64,000 nt of DNA from Pontederia crassipes (lineage: Eukaryota > Streptophyta > Magnoliopsida > Commelinales > Pontederiaceae), in the NCBI GenBank assembly GCA_030549335.1, contig CM060194.1, positions 35,236,171-35,300,170 of the forward strand, written 5' to 3'. Positions 1 through 13,318 of this stretch are shown here, piece after piece (the first letter of the stretch is position 1; each line of letters begins with the position of its first letter). The notes under the pieces are model-generated. The model did not search any database, was not told the DNA's origin, and saw only the letters and a program-made list of their open reading frames with translations. Both the position numbers and the translations under genes were made by a program.

Positions 1-1031
1 GGTTGTTAATGAGGTTCGACCATACCTTGGTCTACGTCCCCGCTCTGACTTCTCGACCTCGAAATTGTCAGAGATTCCACTAAAACACTTTCTTTATTCC
101 AAATGGGACAAGAAAGAAAGCTCTTTACACAACCACCTTTTCTCCACTTCGAGAAGCAGGCAAGTCTTTCCTCTTAGTAAGCTAATCTTTTCTTTCGCTC
201 AAGAAGTAAGATATGGAACCTCTTTTACATAGGAGCTCACTCAATTTTTTTTTAAACAATTATTTCTCTCTTTTACAATATCATGTTCACAAGAAAATAA
301 AAGAGAAAGAAGAGAAAACTTAAAATGATAACTTCAAAAAAAATGTCTTCTTTTGATAACTTGAAGTTTTTCTTTAATGCGTGGATGAGTGCCTTTGCTT
401 CTAACTTTGACACTCTTTTATAAGCCTTAGCATGTGGAAAATTCGTTCAGAATTTATTACACATTTTACTCATTCAGAAATAGCTATTATTATTCATTTG
501 ACCTGAAGGCCGATCGACCGAACATCTAGACCAGTCGACCAGTCTATGTGACCGTTGCGCGATTTCTTCAGCTTTTGCGCTTGAATCGTCGACCAGACCA
601 TCAATCGATCAGTATAGTCTCGATGTCGATCGGTACATCGTACAATCTCGACGTCAACCAGAATAGTCTTGACATGAATTTGGGTAGTGCATGTATTGAT
701 CGGTCGATCAGCATCTCCGATCGGTCAACCGATATTGTCTCGACCGGCCTTCTTTGCTTTGATTGATATATTGACTAACTTGCACTATTTTGAGCATATG
801 CACAGTTACTCAAATTAAATAATGTTGACTTTCATGGATAGTTAACAGAATTTTCTACAACTTTGATATTCATCATTCATCCAAAATCTAACAATACCAT
901 GATCAATTATTTAATCAAAGTGCAGTGCATAAATCATTTTTTCTTTAAATATTTTCAACATTTAACTTTATTTTTCTAGGTTTGTATCGTCAAAATATAA
1001 TTTTATATATCATTAAAACTTTGTTCCAACA
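1..1031 (-). mobile_element. Ty1/copia LTR, partial at window edge
   Basis: Minus-strand copy of the LTR family also found at 7875-9236 and 14630-15773. Its 5' end is the revcomp TGTTGGAACAAAG ending at 1031, followed by the conserved TATATTTTGA stretch. A minus-strand TATA-like TATAAAAG lies near 415-425. By alignment to the complete LTRs, roughly the last 170 bp (the 3' end) lie beyond position 1. No coding sequence; the small ORF at 548-766 lies inside the LTR and is rejected. Whether this is a solo LTR or part of an element cannot be told from the window. Confidence 0.75.
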
Positions 1032-2923
1032 CTACTTTTATTCCCCACCACCGGGCCTTGATTGGACACCCGAATTTGCTAACATTTTATTTATAAAATA
1101 AATAATAATTATAAAAATACTGAAATAATCATTTTAAAATAATAAATATGTATATTAAATCATTGAAATATACCTTATTAAAAATAACAAAACATAATAT
1201 TTTATTATACAATATTAAGAATAACATATCACTTTTTTAAATAAAACTATTAAATTAATTTTAAAATTTTAAATATATATGGATTCAAAGATGTAGGCCC
1301 CATAGGAATGAGGCATGTATCCCTGTCTCAATCTCCGAAATAACACCCAAAACCACTTTTGGCTCAACCTCGCCCGTGCGGAGGGAAAAATCCTTGCGAA
1401 CAGGGCCTCGATTGAGGATCCTCGCAGGACCCTACAACCCTTAGGGATATTTGCCATTTTCGTGTAGTTGGATTTGATTGATGGAGACTAATGGTTCATG
1501 ATGATCCATAGTGATTGGTGAAATAATAAGACATTAACAATGTGGATGTTACATGGAGATAACGAGTTGTTATAACCCATGATGTGAAGGTTCAATGATT
1601 ATCGTGAAGGATGACGTACGATTCATGAAGTGGCTGATTTTGAACTTCCCGTGACTTTGTCTAAAATAGAGGATATTGATGAGTTCGTGGCATAGCCATC
1701 ACAACTCGTGAAACATTAGCTGGGCATGGAAACAAGGTTACATGATGTGACATTTGGGTTATGGCCTATGATAAAATTTATCAATATGTTTTTTTTTTTT
1801 GAGAATTGGACATGCACTATTGGATGATGAGTTAAATTTTAAATAACATAAATAAATTGTGCAAATGATTTAAGACATCAAACTTGAGCTCCGTGTCAAA
1901 TCATTAAAGCAAATCGTGTACTCTGATTTGCTTCTAAATTTGAGTCAACTAAAGGTTTTGATTTGAGAAGTGAGGTGATGACATCCTTCGTCTCCTCACT
2001 TCAATGTCATAGGTTTGAAAATTGACTCTCTAGATTTTTAACTTGATAGGATTCTTGAAGAGTTGCTTTAACAAAGGATTCAACTTGTTTTTTTATTATG
2101 ACTTTAGAGGCTAAAAATATATCTTCCAAAGATTTCTTCATGGTGTTGCCACTTCATGTAGTCTTGGAGTGAACTTTATGATGCTAGACAACAACTGTGG
2201 TTTCCCTCAACTTGTTGGTTGGATGCTTTTTTTCTTTGCCAATGAGATTGATGATGTGCACTCATCGATCAAGTTGTCTACCAAAGATCGATGTAACTTA
2301 AAAATTTACACAACTAAGAAAAAATAAAAGTAATAGAAAAATAAAATCTCAAAGCACTGAAGTTCAGAGTAATAAGTACAAATTAATTCCCTAGAAATGA
2401 TAAAAAATTTGATGCGAGAATTGGTAACAATATAATGCTATCAAGTGCAGAGTTCAAGTAATAGAGTGTAATAAGTAAATGTTGTCAATTCCACGAGTAA
2501 TTAACTTATTTAACTAAACTATTTTCAAAGATTAATAAGAGACAATAAGATTTCAACTAAATGAGAACTACAAAAAACATAATGCTAAAGTAAATTAATA
2601 TAATATAATCTACTAATGTCTAGGGTCTTAGAATGATAATTTGATTTGTAGACAAACTGAATTCATGAAATATTACTAGTTTGTAATAGCCATAAATTTG
2701 TTATCATTAATTTAATAATTAATAATATGTCATACCAAGGAATTTGTTAGTATAAAGCTCCATTGCTATTAATCACAAATAAAATATCTTTTAATAGTCT
2801 AACTATTTGATAAAGTTATCATAAAACTAATTATTTGCAATGTTAAAAGGCTAATTCATGATTTATAAATGTTAATTAATATTAACAACATCTGAAGTAT
2901 ATTAAAGTAGCATTCCAACGTAT
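1032..2923. other. Intergenic AT-rich DNA, no gene seen
   Basis: No supported gene. A short GC-richer patch at about 1270-1460 reads on the minus strand like a worn dispersed repeat (ATGGCAAATATCCCTAAGGG at its edge), not a gene. Around 2440-2520 the sequence 'caagtaata...ccacgag' weakly resembles the LTR-type stretch at 50040-50110. Confidence 0.5.
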
Positions 2924-2950
2924 GTAGTAGTAGCAGTAGCAGTAGTAGTA

Positions 2951-2996
<46 letters not shown>

Positions 2997-3030
2997 TGAT
3001 GATGATGATGATGATAATATTAATAATAAT
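2924..3030. repeat. Compound trinucleotide microsatellite
   Basis: Runs of (GTA/GCA)n, then (ATA)n, then (ATG)n follow each other with almost no interruption, then degrade into AT-rich sequence. The order suggests stepwise point mutation and expansion of one parent repeat. Confidence 0.95.
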
Positions 3031-6000
3031 ATAAAGAAATAAGGAAAAAAAATAAGATATTAAGATGGGCTGACACCATTTAAATTAAATGGTGAGCTGA
3101 TACATTATCATGAGTTGGCATCCATGCAAAAAATTAATAAAATCAAATAACTGCATTGAAGTTATATTTAGAGAGCGAGAGAGAAAGAGGACTTACCGAC
3201 TTTGGTGGAAGCAAAATTTTATTTCCCTCTTGGTGTCGGCCAGGAAAGGAAATGAAAAGAGAGAGAGAGAGGAAAGAAAATTTCTCTCCCTTGAGACTAG
3301 CCGAACCAAAGGAACAAGCATAAGGATGAAGCAAAACAAGGGAAAAGCAAGAGAAACCAATAAGATATGTAGGATGGATCCTTTATAATCTTCTGATGAT
3401 TGAATTCATTGTAGTATTTAGTTAAACGAATGAAAAAGTATCAAATTAGGTATAGATATTGATTTGGCCAATGAAATCAAATAGGTAATATAATGTATGT
3501 TTGCTATTTTCTAATTGTCCAAAATTACAACTACTAAATATAATATAAAAAATTAATCAAAAAATTATGACATTTATATGACATTATCTTCAGGAAGTCT
3601 CGTTTCCATGGGATTTGGAATCATCAGAAAATCATAGCTATATAGTAATTTATCTTCAAAATAGTGAGTAGCTATTATGTAGTTTTCGAAAATAATATAA
3701 TTAGTTTGTAAATTATACCCTTATTAATACTAATTATATAAAAGTATGAACATTTTGTGTGGGATTATGTCTTTTATAATATGTCAGTCCCATTTGGAAT
3801 TACTCAAAAATAATTTGCTTATATAAAGATATGAATTTTACACTAGGTACATCTCCAAAACAAAATTTAAATATGTGTTACCCCAAGAATTTATGAGGTT
3901 GCATAAGATATTATAAATCTTAAAATATAAATATGTATTAGACCTTATTAGGTCTAGTTTTTAGAAAAACAAGAATCATTAAGTTTGGATATCTATAGGG
4001 TTTAGGGTTTGAATAAATGATTAGTGATCACTCATTATATTTTATGTGGTGATCAAGTTGAATTATAAACACTAGAATAAATAGTGTACATAAACTAATC
4101 ACATGAAATTTATAGGTTACAAACTAGTAGACATCTACCACCGGGAATAATTGGAATATGCTCTACATGTTAAGAAAATTACATGATATTATTTTTCCAT
4201 CACCATACATAGTCCATTAGAAATATGAAAATAGAACATGCGATGTGCATATGTCTATACATACATACATATAGATAGATATATTATGAATTTCATACTC
4301 TAGCATTGCTTAGTCTATTAAAGTCTATAATCAAACTAGGAAGGGTTGAGTTAATTTTTTGTTGTGAGTTAACTAATACAATTTAGAAGTAACCAATAGA
4401 AGTGATATTTGATTTACATAATATTTCTACTTAGATCGTTATGATACTATATGATATATGATATGACATGATGACTTGAAAATATATGATAAAAAATTAT
4501 ACGACATGATGTATTATGAGATACATGATGATACAAAATGACATGATATGATATGTTTGGGTGATGCATATCCATTGCATTTCATTATTATGCATTTGCA
4601 TCACCCCTACTGGATGACAGTTTATCTAATATGATTGAAAGGTTTGGAAGGTCGACAATTTACCCTTGCATTGTTGAAAAATCTTATAAGGTTGATAGCC
4701 TACCTTATACAATTGAAAGACATTATAGGGTTAACAGATATCCCAAAAGGGATTTTAGATTGTTAAGCTAAGTGAGAATGAATCAAATTATGAAATCAAT
4801 GTGAGCCACTTATGAATGTATAGGGGGGCCACCTTTAGAATCCAATAGCCTTCCCAGAAGGGTCGACAAATATATCAAAAAGTGATACCTCTGGCCAGTT
4901 GGCGATATGACATGAGAATGCATCATCTTTATTGCATACATCCACTTTAAAGAGCATGACGTCTATTGTATTATTGATGGTGATATTTTATAATTATATG
5001 ACACTTTGATATGCATGATGTGGTAACAATGATTTTGATATGATATGAGTCTATTATGACATGTAATGGTAGCTCATGCTTAATGCTTAAGTGCATAAAC
5101 ATGGGTTTAATAATATAGGACATGATAACCCACAATTCCAATTCTTCACATGAGATTATCATTACTGATCAAATGAATGCTTCATGTTTTGAATAAGTTA
5201 TAAGTTTGTTCCTTTAAGATAATAGTATTTTGGCCGTACATATGAGCTTTCTCTCATGGAGATTATCCATATATATGCACATTTATGTACAATATATATG
5301 CATATGTTTCATTTTACTTCAATCTTATAGGTCAAAGGCATGGGTGGTCGATGCTCATGACAAGTGATATCACTTTGAAGTAAGTGTTGAAGAGTTTTTC
5401 TTTTAGTACATTGCCCGTAATAATATTTAAAAGTATCAGTATTTAATATATGAATATTAGTATTTCTATATGTGCAAAATACAAAGCAAAGATTTATTTT
5501 GTACGAGTTCCATTTATGACAAGATAAAAATATCGCTTCCACTAGATTGAGGGTCGAATCCTTACATAGTTTATAATAACAAATTGGAGTTTACACAAAT
5601 TAATAATTTTCTTCTAGGATCAATCGATCTATCTTAGTTCAAATTAGATTAAGACTACTTCATCATAATCTAATCAAACCTATTATTAAGAAGTATGAAA
5701 ATATAGCATCTGAACTATTATTACCCATACCATGGTAAGGATTAATAGACCGCACAACTAATATTCCATTAACGATCATACGAGTAGTGACATGTAATAC
5801 TTGGACTTAAAAGGTCAACAATCAATTCCACAATACAATTAAAAGTAAGTACTTCTACCAAGAAAATAGTTATCTAATGAAGGCAATTAATCTTAAGAAA
5901 ACTTTCAATAATAACATGCATATTAAAAAAAAACTAAACTTTAATCAATTACGAAAAGATATTTAACAATTTGCCTTATCAATTAAAACTTTTATAGCTG

Positions 6001-6387
6001 TTTTCCTTTCTCCACCTCTTTTAAATAGTTTTCTTGCAAAATGTCACCATAATAGAGTAGATAACTAATTCAAAGAAATTAATGAGATAAAATTAAAAAA
6101 TGAGCATGCTGTGACCAAATTATAAAAAGAAATAAATAAATGCCTAATTATATGTTGGGAAATCAATCCATCATATGTCCAAAGAATTTCTTTTTCTTTT
6201 CTTCATATTGATGGAGGGATTGTGATTGATCAGTTCATCATGTGAAAAGATCCAATTAAGACCCTTTGCAGTTGAGATCCATTTGGCATTTGGTAGCTCA
6301 GTATCTATTTCAATTTATTTGAATGCGATGACAAATTTCTCACTTTTCTTGTAGATGGCCTTCATGTTGACGTGAATCTCAAGGTCG
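3031..6387. other. Intergenic AT-rich DNA, no gene seen
   Basis: No supported gene. Overlapping ORFs at 3110-3388 (both strands) come from a purine-rich AGAGAG stretch. The segment 5520-5760, with 'agggtcgaatcc' and 'atagaccgcacaac', has loose similarity to the LTR-type segment at 50085-50520 and may be a very old copy. Confidence 0.45.
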
Positions 6388-6793
6388 AGCTTGTTAAATT
6401 TGATGTGCTGACCAATTTTTCTAAAAGATTAAGCCATTATGAAAAGCAACATTTATGATTTTATATTCTTAACGCTCACCTCACGTGTGGACTGTTGATA
6501 ACTTTTGGTCTAACCCAAGCCCAACACGTGGACAACTAAGGGAGGAAATTGCTTTTTAATAAGAGCTTAACGAGGTATCAGAGCCAGAGGTCAATAGTTC
6601 GAATATCGTTAAGCTCTTATTAAAAAGTAATTTCCTCCCTTAGTTATCCACGTGTTGGGCTTGGGCTAGACCAAAAATTGTCAGCAGCCCTCACGTGAGG
6701 GGGAGTGTTAAGAATATAAAATCATAGATGTTGCTCTTCCTAACGGCTTAAGCTTTTAGGAAAATTGGTCAACACATCAAATTCAACAAAGCT
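6388..6793. mobile_element. Long foldback (hairpin) element, about 406 bp
   Basis: Two arms of about 185 bp (6388-6573 and 6606-6793) are nearly perfect inverted repeats. They pair from AGCTT...AAATTTGATG at the outside to GAGCTTAACGA at the inside. The loop is only 32 nt (6574-6605) and contains GGTATCAGAGCC, which matches 11 of 12 bases of the initiator-tRNA-Met primer site of plant LTR retrotransposons when the preceding A is included, and also AGTTCGAAT. No ORF. Most likely a MITE-like foldback or two inverted LTR-like ends around a primer site; class uncertain. Confidence 0.8.
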
Positions 6794-7250
6794 TGCTAAT
6801 TCCTTAGTGATGGCTATGTTGGTTAGATTTATGTTGCACTTCTTGCAATTGGCATGATGAGTCTGCCTAAAATAATGGGGCCTTTCTCCTATGTGGCGAG
6901 CTTTCACATGTGTTCCAAGAGGACTCCCATCAAGTTTAATTTATTTCTTGCGGGATATCAAGGTATTGTTCTATCTTCCACATGCTTGTTTTAGTATGAT
7001 AAAGGGTGAGAATGGTGTTGTTGAATTAGCAATGGAAGTAAGAGATGAGTAGGTTCTCAGATGATAGTGGACTTGGTTGTGCATAGGATAAGAGTGTCAC
7101 AACTCCAGACCTCTTGGGCTATAAAAAGCAGACTTTGTTTGTAAGAAATAGACCAAGAAGTCATAAGCACTCGTAAAGTTGGCGATGGACCAAAGAAACT
7201 CATTGTTGAAAAGTGGCAAGAGAAAAATGGTTGTTTCCTCGGCTTGGGTG
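6794..7250. other. Intergenic DNA, nothing recognised
   Basis: No ORF, RNA gene or terminal repeat recognised between the hairpin and the first plus-strand copia LTR fragment. Confidence 0.5.
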
Positions 7251-7874
7251 TGTTGGAACAAAGTTTTACATCCTAAATAATTATATTTTGATGATAAAAA
7301 TCTCGATTAACTAGAGTTATATTTAAAGTGACAAAAAAGTTTAACTAGGAATGAGTTATTTTATAAAAAAGACTTGAAACTAGTATTAGAATATGTTTCA
7401 TTCATATTTAGACTAACATTGAATATATCTGTAGATAATATTGTTATCTTTCTAACAAATAAAGCATCTCATTCCAATAATGATACAAAAGGTTTTATAT
7501 AAAATAGTGCACGATAATTGATCCACAAGTCTGGTGAGTCAATCGACTAGTCAGCATGGAAAATGCTCCGATGGAGTGATATTTGAATACTGGAGTCAAC
7601 AGTCGACCGGTGACATTAGTGTTAATGCTAGACAAAGTTAAAAAGTGAACTATTCGATAGATGATTCAACCGATGAGAAGCAACAATTGACCAGTCTAAG
7701 AAATGGTCGACTAGTCAACATAAAAAACCCACTAAAGATCATACTTTTCAAAGGGCTATATGGAGCAGTCGATGGATGGGGCGATCAATCGGTCGGGGCA
7801 TGCAGAATGCATAGTAACAACTACTTTTGCCAAAACATATGCAGTGGTCATATTAGTCAAAGAGGCCTATATAA
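7251..7874 (+). mobile_element. Copia 5' LTR, left part (interrupted)
   Basis: Starts with TGTTGGAACAAAG, the LTR 5' end seen in all copies here. It is collinear with the reverse complement of the complete minus LTR at 7875-9236. It ends at CCTATATAA, which corresponds to the LTR TATA region, where the nested minus-strand element begins. The remainder of the same LTR resumes at 15774. The 125-codon ORF at 7645-8022 runs across the junction and is not a gene. Confidence 0.8.
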
Positions 7875-9236
7875 TGTAGGATCACAAGGCACCAAGAGAG
7901 GAGGTGAATTGGTGTTTAAACCGAAAATACCGATTTCACAAAAATCATTGCGGGAGCTTACAATTGATTCGTTAATGTTAAGTGAACACAATAGCAATCA
8001 TATCACATGCATAATAAGGTAGAAAGAGAGAGAAAAATAAACACAAGATGCACGGTAGTTTGTCAAAGATGTTCAGTCACACCTTGACCTACGTTCTTGC
8101 TCCAACTTCTCGACCTCGAGACTGTCGAAGATTCCACTAACACCCTTCCTTCATTCCAAATGGGGTAAGGAAGAAATCGTTTACAACTCTTGTCTTTTCT
8201 CCTTTTCAAGAGGTAAGGCACACTTCTTTCATTCGTAGTCTTTCTCGTCTTTTCTTCACTCAAGAGGTAAAATATAACCTTTTTTCATTCAGGAACTAAA
8301 CAACTATTACAATATCAAAAAAACACTCCACAATCTCTCTTTTATAATTTGGAATCTCACATAAGAGTAAGAGAGAAAAAAATGAAAGATTTGCAACTTG
8401 GAGCTCAAAGAGACTTCACAAATGTTCTTCCCATTTTTCCTTTGAAGTCTTGATGATTCCCACACCTTTGGGTCATCTTTTATATTCTTCTTAATTCCAT
8501 ATATCCATTGGGAATTATTTCCTAATTTTGGGGCCAAAATATTGTTGTTATGGTACATTTTGCGCGCTGCCTGGTCGATCGCTCTATCCCACCGGTCAAT
8601 TGGTACACTTTTATTTTTGAAAAATATGATCGTTGGTTAATTTTGCACTCCCCAGTCGATCGATGCATTGATCATCATGGTCTCACTATTCTGCTCAGCT
8701 GAAATACGCATTTTCTGTGCTGACCGATTGACCGATGTGCCTGCCTGGTCGACTGATACTTCAGCCATCACGTCGACCCCATGCACTATTTTGAGTATAG
8801 CCTTTTGCACAGTTATTCAAATGAGATGATTTTTTATTTTATGAAAAGCTAACAGAATTTTCTACAACTTTGATATTCATCATTCATGTAAAATCTTATG
8901 AAAATCATAGTCAAATATTTATTCAAAATTTAGTACAAAAAATTGTCTATTTTAAATAAAATATTTTAGATATTTATTCTTTTATACATAACTTTTCATA
9001 CCAGTATGCAAATGAAATGATATTTGATTCTATGAAAAGCTAACAATATTATCTATAACTTTTATATTCATCTCTTAATGTCCATGAGAACATAGATAAA
9101 TATTAATCGAAAGTTTAGTGCATGAAGCAACTCATTCTTATTTAGATTTTTTCAGCATTCTAAATATAACTTTAATCTTTCGGGATTTGTATCATCAAAA
9201 TATAATTACATATGACATAAAAACTTTGCTCCAACA
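7875..9236 (-). repeat. 3' LTR of the nested copia element
   Basis: About 1362 bp. It opens (minus strand) with TGTTGGAGCAAAG at 9236 and ends at TG/CA by 7875, next to the 'ggatcacaaggcacc' stretch. A minus-strand TATA-like ATATAAAAGATG lies near 8470-8482. This is the most complete LTR of the family in the window and the reference for the deletions in the 5' LTR. Confidence 0.8.
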
Positions 9237-10814
9237 ATCTAACACTTTTTTATGAAGACAAGCCGAGAAATATGATAAGTATATAAGTTGAGAAGGAAAC
9301 GAATAAAATCAATTTTACTTCCCCTAAAACTAAGTTTTCCTTACAATAATAGATATGCACATAAGTCTTAATTGTAAGGTACTTTTTATATAGATTTATA
9401 TTCATGAAGTCCACATAATAAATCAGGGGTTATATATATTTTCCTATATAAATTTCTCTTATGTTCTTATCATATTTCTCCTATATTTCTTCCCTTTTAT
9501 CTCATAAAAAAGTAATTTGCAAGTGAAGCATATAAGAAATAATATGTAACTCTCCCTTAATCATGTCATCTTCTTAAGTTTTTTTAGTCTCCCCTTTTAT
9601 CATATAAGAAGGATGCTGTAAAATATCATATCATAAGAATTGTTTCATGTATAATATATGTGATAGGAAAAAATAACTCCCCCTAAAGTCATGACCGATT
9701 CATAAGAGCCAAAAATGAAATCAAATTGATATAGGAGTTATGAATAACACAAGTCTCAAAAAAATATAAGGAATCAAAATATTACATAAAACTTTGAGAC
9801 AACAATGATATGTCAAATTTAAATTGAATTATGTAAAATAATCAAGAATTTGACAATAAGGATAACAAAGACATATTCAAAGTGCATGGATGAAATAATA
9901 TTTCAAATTTTTTAACAAGCTCCCCTATCATTATGACTAATTTTCTTTCTCTTTTTCTTTAGTCCTTTATTTTTTCAAAGAAAATGATAACAATATAACA
10001 TTATGAATGATGGTCATAGCTTATTTTCATAACATTGAGATTTTAAGTTTAAAACATTCGTGCTAAGATAAAATAATTTTGCAAATTATGAAAATGTAGA
10101 TTGCTCATGTAAGTCAACTAATTTATATATATTTCATGGTATCACATAATATCTCATCATTACAAATTTGATGGTCAAATGTCTTATGATATATGAATAC
10201 TCAAAAAAATTATGACCATATAAGTTTATGCACATTAATTTTATAGTACAAGAGTTTACATATCAAGACAAATAAAAATGAAACACGTGATTTAAAAAAT
10301 ATTTTTCCAAACTTTGATTAAATTTCCAAAACATTGACTTATTTTAATTGCAAACTAACAAAGCATCGAATGTCTAAATAAAAGTCCAAATAAATATTCA
10401 TACTCATAATGCCAAGGCAAATAAATACGCATGATAAATAGTATAGGCATTTCCAAAGTTTAACGTATTAAAATATGTCCAAAAGTTGACTTTTCAACAA
10501 TCATAAGTATGCACTCCTTCAAATACATTTTTTTTCCTTTATGAAATGAAACTAAAAAGGTATTTAAAGTTTATCCTTTTACATGCTCCCTCTTTCTTAA
10601 AATGATAATAGTTATTTCAAATTATAGATGAGGAAAATAACTTTTATTATATGACATGATAATTTGAAATATGAAAGAATAATGTTCATGTCAAGATATT
10701 TCACAAAGATGAGCATATAAATCAACTTTGATAGAAGATGTATAAAACAAGTTGAAAATGATATGTTTAGTAATATGATTTATTTCAAACATATGCATAA
10801 GCATAGAGTTTAAC

Positions 10815-11186
10815 AATTGGTTGTATTATGCAATAATTTTTAAATAGCACATCAATATGATCCATCATCTTATTCCAAATCATAATGTGCATGTATAAAT
10901 GATATAGTGTAACAATTCAAAATTCATAATATGTCCATGCACATAAAGCTCATAACGTAAGAGTCATATAAATATTATGTCAAACATATTTATTATTTAG
11001 AAATTGGATGTATTACGCAATAACTTTTAAATGGAACATCAATATGATCCATCATCTTATTCCAAATCATAATGTGCATGTATAAATGATATAGTGTAAA
11101 AAGTCAAAATTCATAATATGTTCATGCACATAAAGCTCATAACATAAGAGTCATATATAAATATTATGTCAAACATATTTATTATA
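10815..11186. repeat. Two-copy tandem duplication, about 187 bp unit
   Basis: The segment starting AATTGGTTGTATTATGCAAT (10815) is repeated from 11002 (AATTGGATGTATTACGCAAT) with few changes; both copies end in 'caaacatatttattat'. It lies in the non-coding 3' part of the nested copia internal region. Confidence 0.9.
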
Positions 11187-12200
11187 AATATAAAGTCTTC
11201 TTTATAGATAAAAAATGATATTCAAGTTTAGAAGACTTAGCATTCGTATTTTCCTATGTTTTGTCCTTTTACCAAATTCAAAAAATAATCATGATAATAA
11301 GCATAGTAAGGATAAAATTAGACATATAATTCTCTATAATTTGATATGTGAACAACATAAATTTTGCAAGTATAATATCACAAATCATAAGAATATTTTA
11401 TGTATTAATTTCAAAATTCTCTATAACTTTGCATTTCTAAATATTTAAAAAATATTCAATTCTAATATCAAGATTTTAAAACATCAAGTGTCATCAACAA
11501 AAGTTGTGTGATAATCAAACTTCAACCAAATCAAGTCATTTAATATTTTTCATTCATAAACATATGATTCTTTTATACTTCAAAATCATATATAAACATG
11601 ATATAACTATATTGAATCACAAATATCAAGATGTAAAATAATACACAAGATTCACAAAAATAAATTATGCATACTTAATGTTAAAATCAAGATATTTTGA
11701 GTGTGAAGAATTATGCATGCAAACTTTAGTGTTGATATAAGTGCTCCTATTTTTCTAAATACAAATTTCACATTAAATTAGTAATATAGTTCAAAAATTT
11801 CAACTTAGCAATCATCATACACAATTCAATAGGCATATTCTCATTTGGTCAAAATGAACAATATAGGCATTTTCAAAATTAGATAAGCAAGATAATTTTA
11901 GTATGATAATAAATAGTCAAATCCAAGGCATAAATGTGCATCACATCAAAATGAGTTCAAATTTTCCTTTCTATATGCCAAAATATTTTTACCACAAACT
12001 TTAATGTCTCAAATCCATTTCAACTTCATTGTTGTTTTTCTTTTCATGTGACACAACCTACAAGCAAAAGATCATTTGAATTTTTGTACCCAAGTTAAAT
12101 TGAGTCCAAGGTTGTTAGTCATATTTTTTTGGAACTCATTCCATCTCACCATGATTGGCTTCTTCAACTTTGCATAAAATAGTGATCATGAAATTCTTAT

Positions 12201-12512
12201 TCACAACGAATAGAATAATATTTCAAATGAATAATAGTGATCATGTTTAGATTTATAAAAGTAAACATAATGATGTCCAACATATTTCTTAAACTTATTT
12301 ATCATATCAAATGAATATGCATCCAACTTAATATTGTATAAATGATCGTCAAATATTAATAGATAAAATGATTGACCAAAGACAGTCACATATATCATTT
12401 CTTTTGCCAAATCAATATGGCAATTAGAATAAATATGGTAAGAGATTAAGATATTAATATAGTTTACTTCATTTAACATGTAACGAAAGATATTTTTCAA
12501 ATACATTATCAC
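12201..12512 (-). pseudogene. Copia gag zinc-knuckle relic, second copy
   Basis: The frame reads ...GHHYVYFYKSKHDHYYSFEI..., aligning with the knuckle at 13319-13531. Here both leading cysteines are tyrosines and the last cysteine is isoleucine, so no zinc ligand set remains. Downstream minus-strand sequence to about 12000 also parallels the sequence after the other knuckle ('VPK...' then '...FCL'). The gag 3' part was therefore duplicated inside the element and then diverged. Not a functional protein. Confidence 0.5.
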
Positions 12513-13318
12513 AAGTTGAAAGAAGTTATGAGATCAAAATTTGAAGCTCTTCTAACTTTGTTTTCAAATTTTCAAAAGAAATATATATATCCTTGTGTTC
12601 AAATTTCATAATTTGAAAATTATAATGTATCAAATGTTTAGTAAGAGCATAATCAAATATACATGCTCACATTTTCAATAGTTAAGCATATGTATGCATA
12701 ATCGTTTTCAAAGTAAAGTGATCCTATTATGCACAAAAGTTATTTTTAAATAAAACATATTCGTAATTTTGTGTAGAAATTATGATAATTAGTAAATAAA
12801 TTTAGAGCTCAAATAATTTGACACAAAATTAAATTCAACATATCATCATTATGCATTCCTCATAAATTTTTAAAATTATTAGGATAAATTCAAATGTCTT
12901 AAAACTTTATGAGTCAAAGTAATATCTTAATTTCATATATAAGTATTTATCATCAAAATAGATATTAAAATATAATTTGCATGCGAAATATATTTAATAT
13001 ATTAAATTTACTTTAAGTCACAAAAATCATTAAGAGGTTAATATATCAATTCAAAAGTAAACATTCATACTCAATCATAGAAAGTATCATCATTTTTGTC
13101 AATGTGAAGATTTCAAGATTTTTATGCATTTGAGCTTGTGAATAACCATGATCAAGAATGGACACATCTAAGTCAAATTCATATTTTAAATATGAATATG
13201 TCATAATTAAAATCACATGTGAACAAAATAAACTTAAACTTTTGTTTCAATGATACTTTTACCAAAAAGTGTGTGTCTTCACTTTACTTGAATCATTCTT
13301 CATTCCTTGTGGAGCAAC

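Noticed and set aside
6573-6584. Possible copia primer site AGGTATCAGAGC
   Set aside because: Not called as a working primer site because no LTR with TG/CA ends adjoins it; kept only as a property of the hairpin loop.
7645-8022. 125-codon plus-strand ORF
   Set aside because: It runs across the junction between the plus LTR and the nested minus LTR, so it cannot be an original gene.
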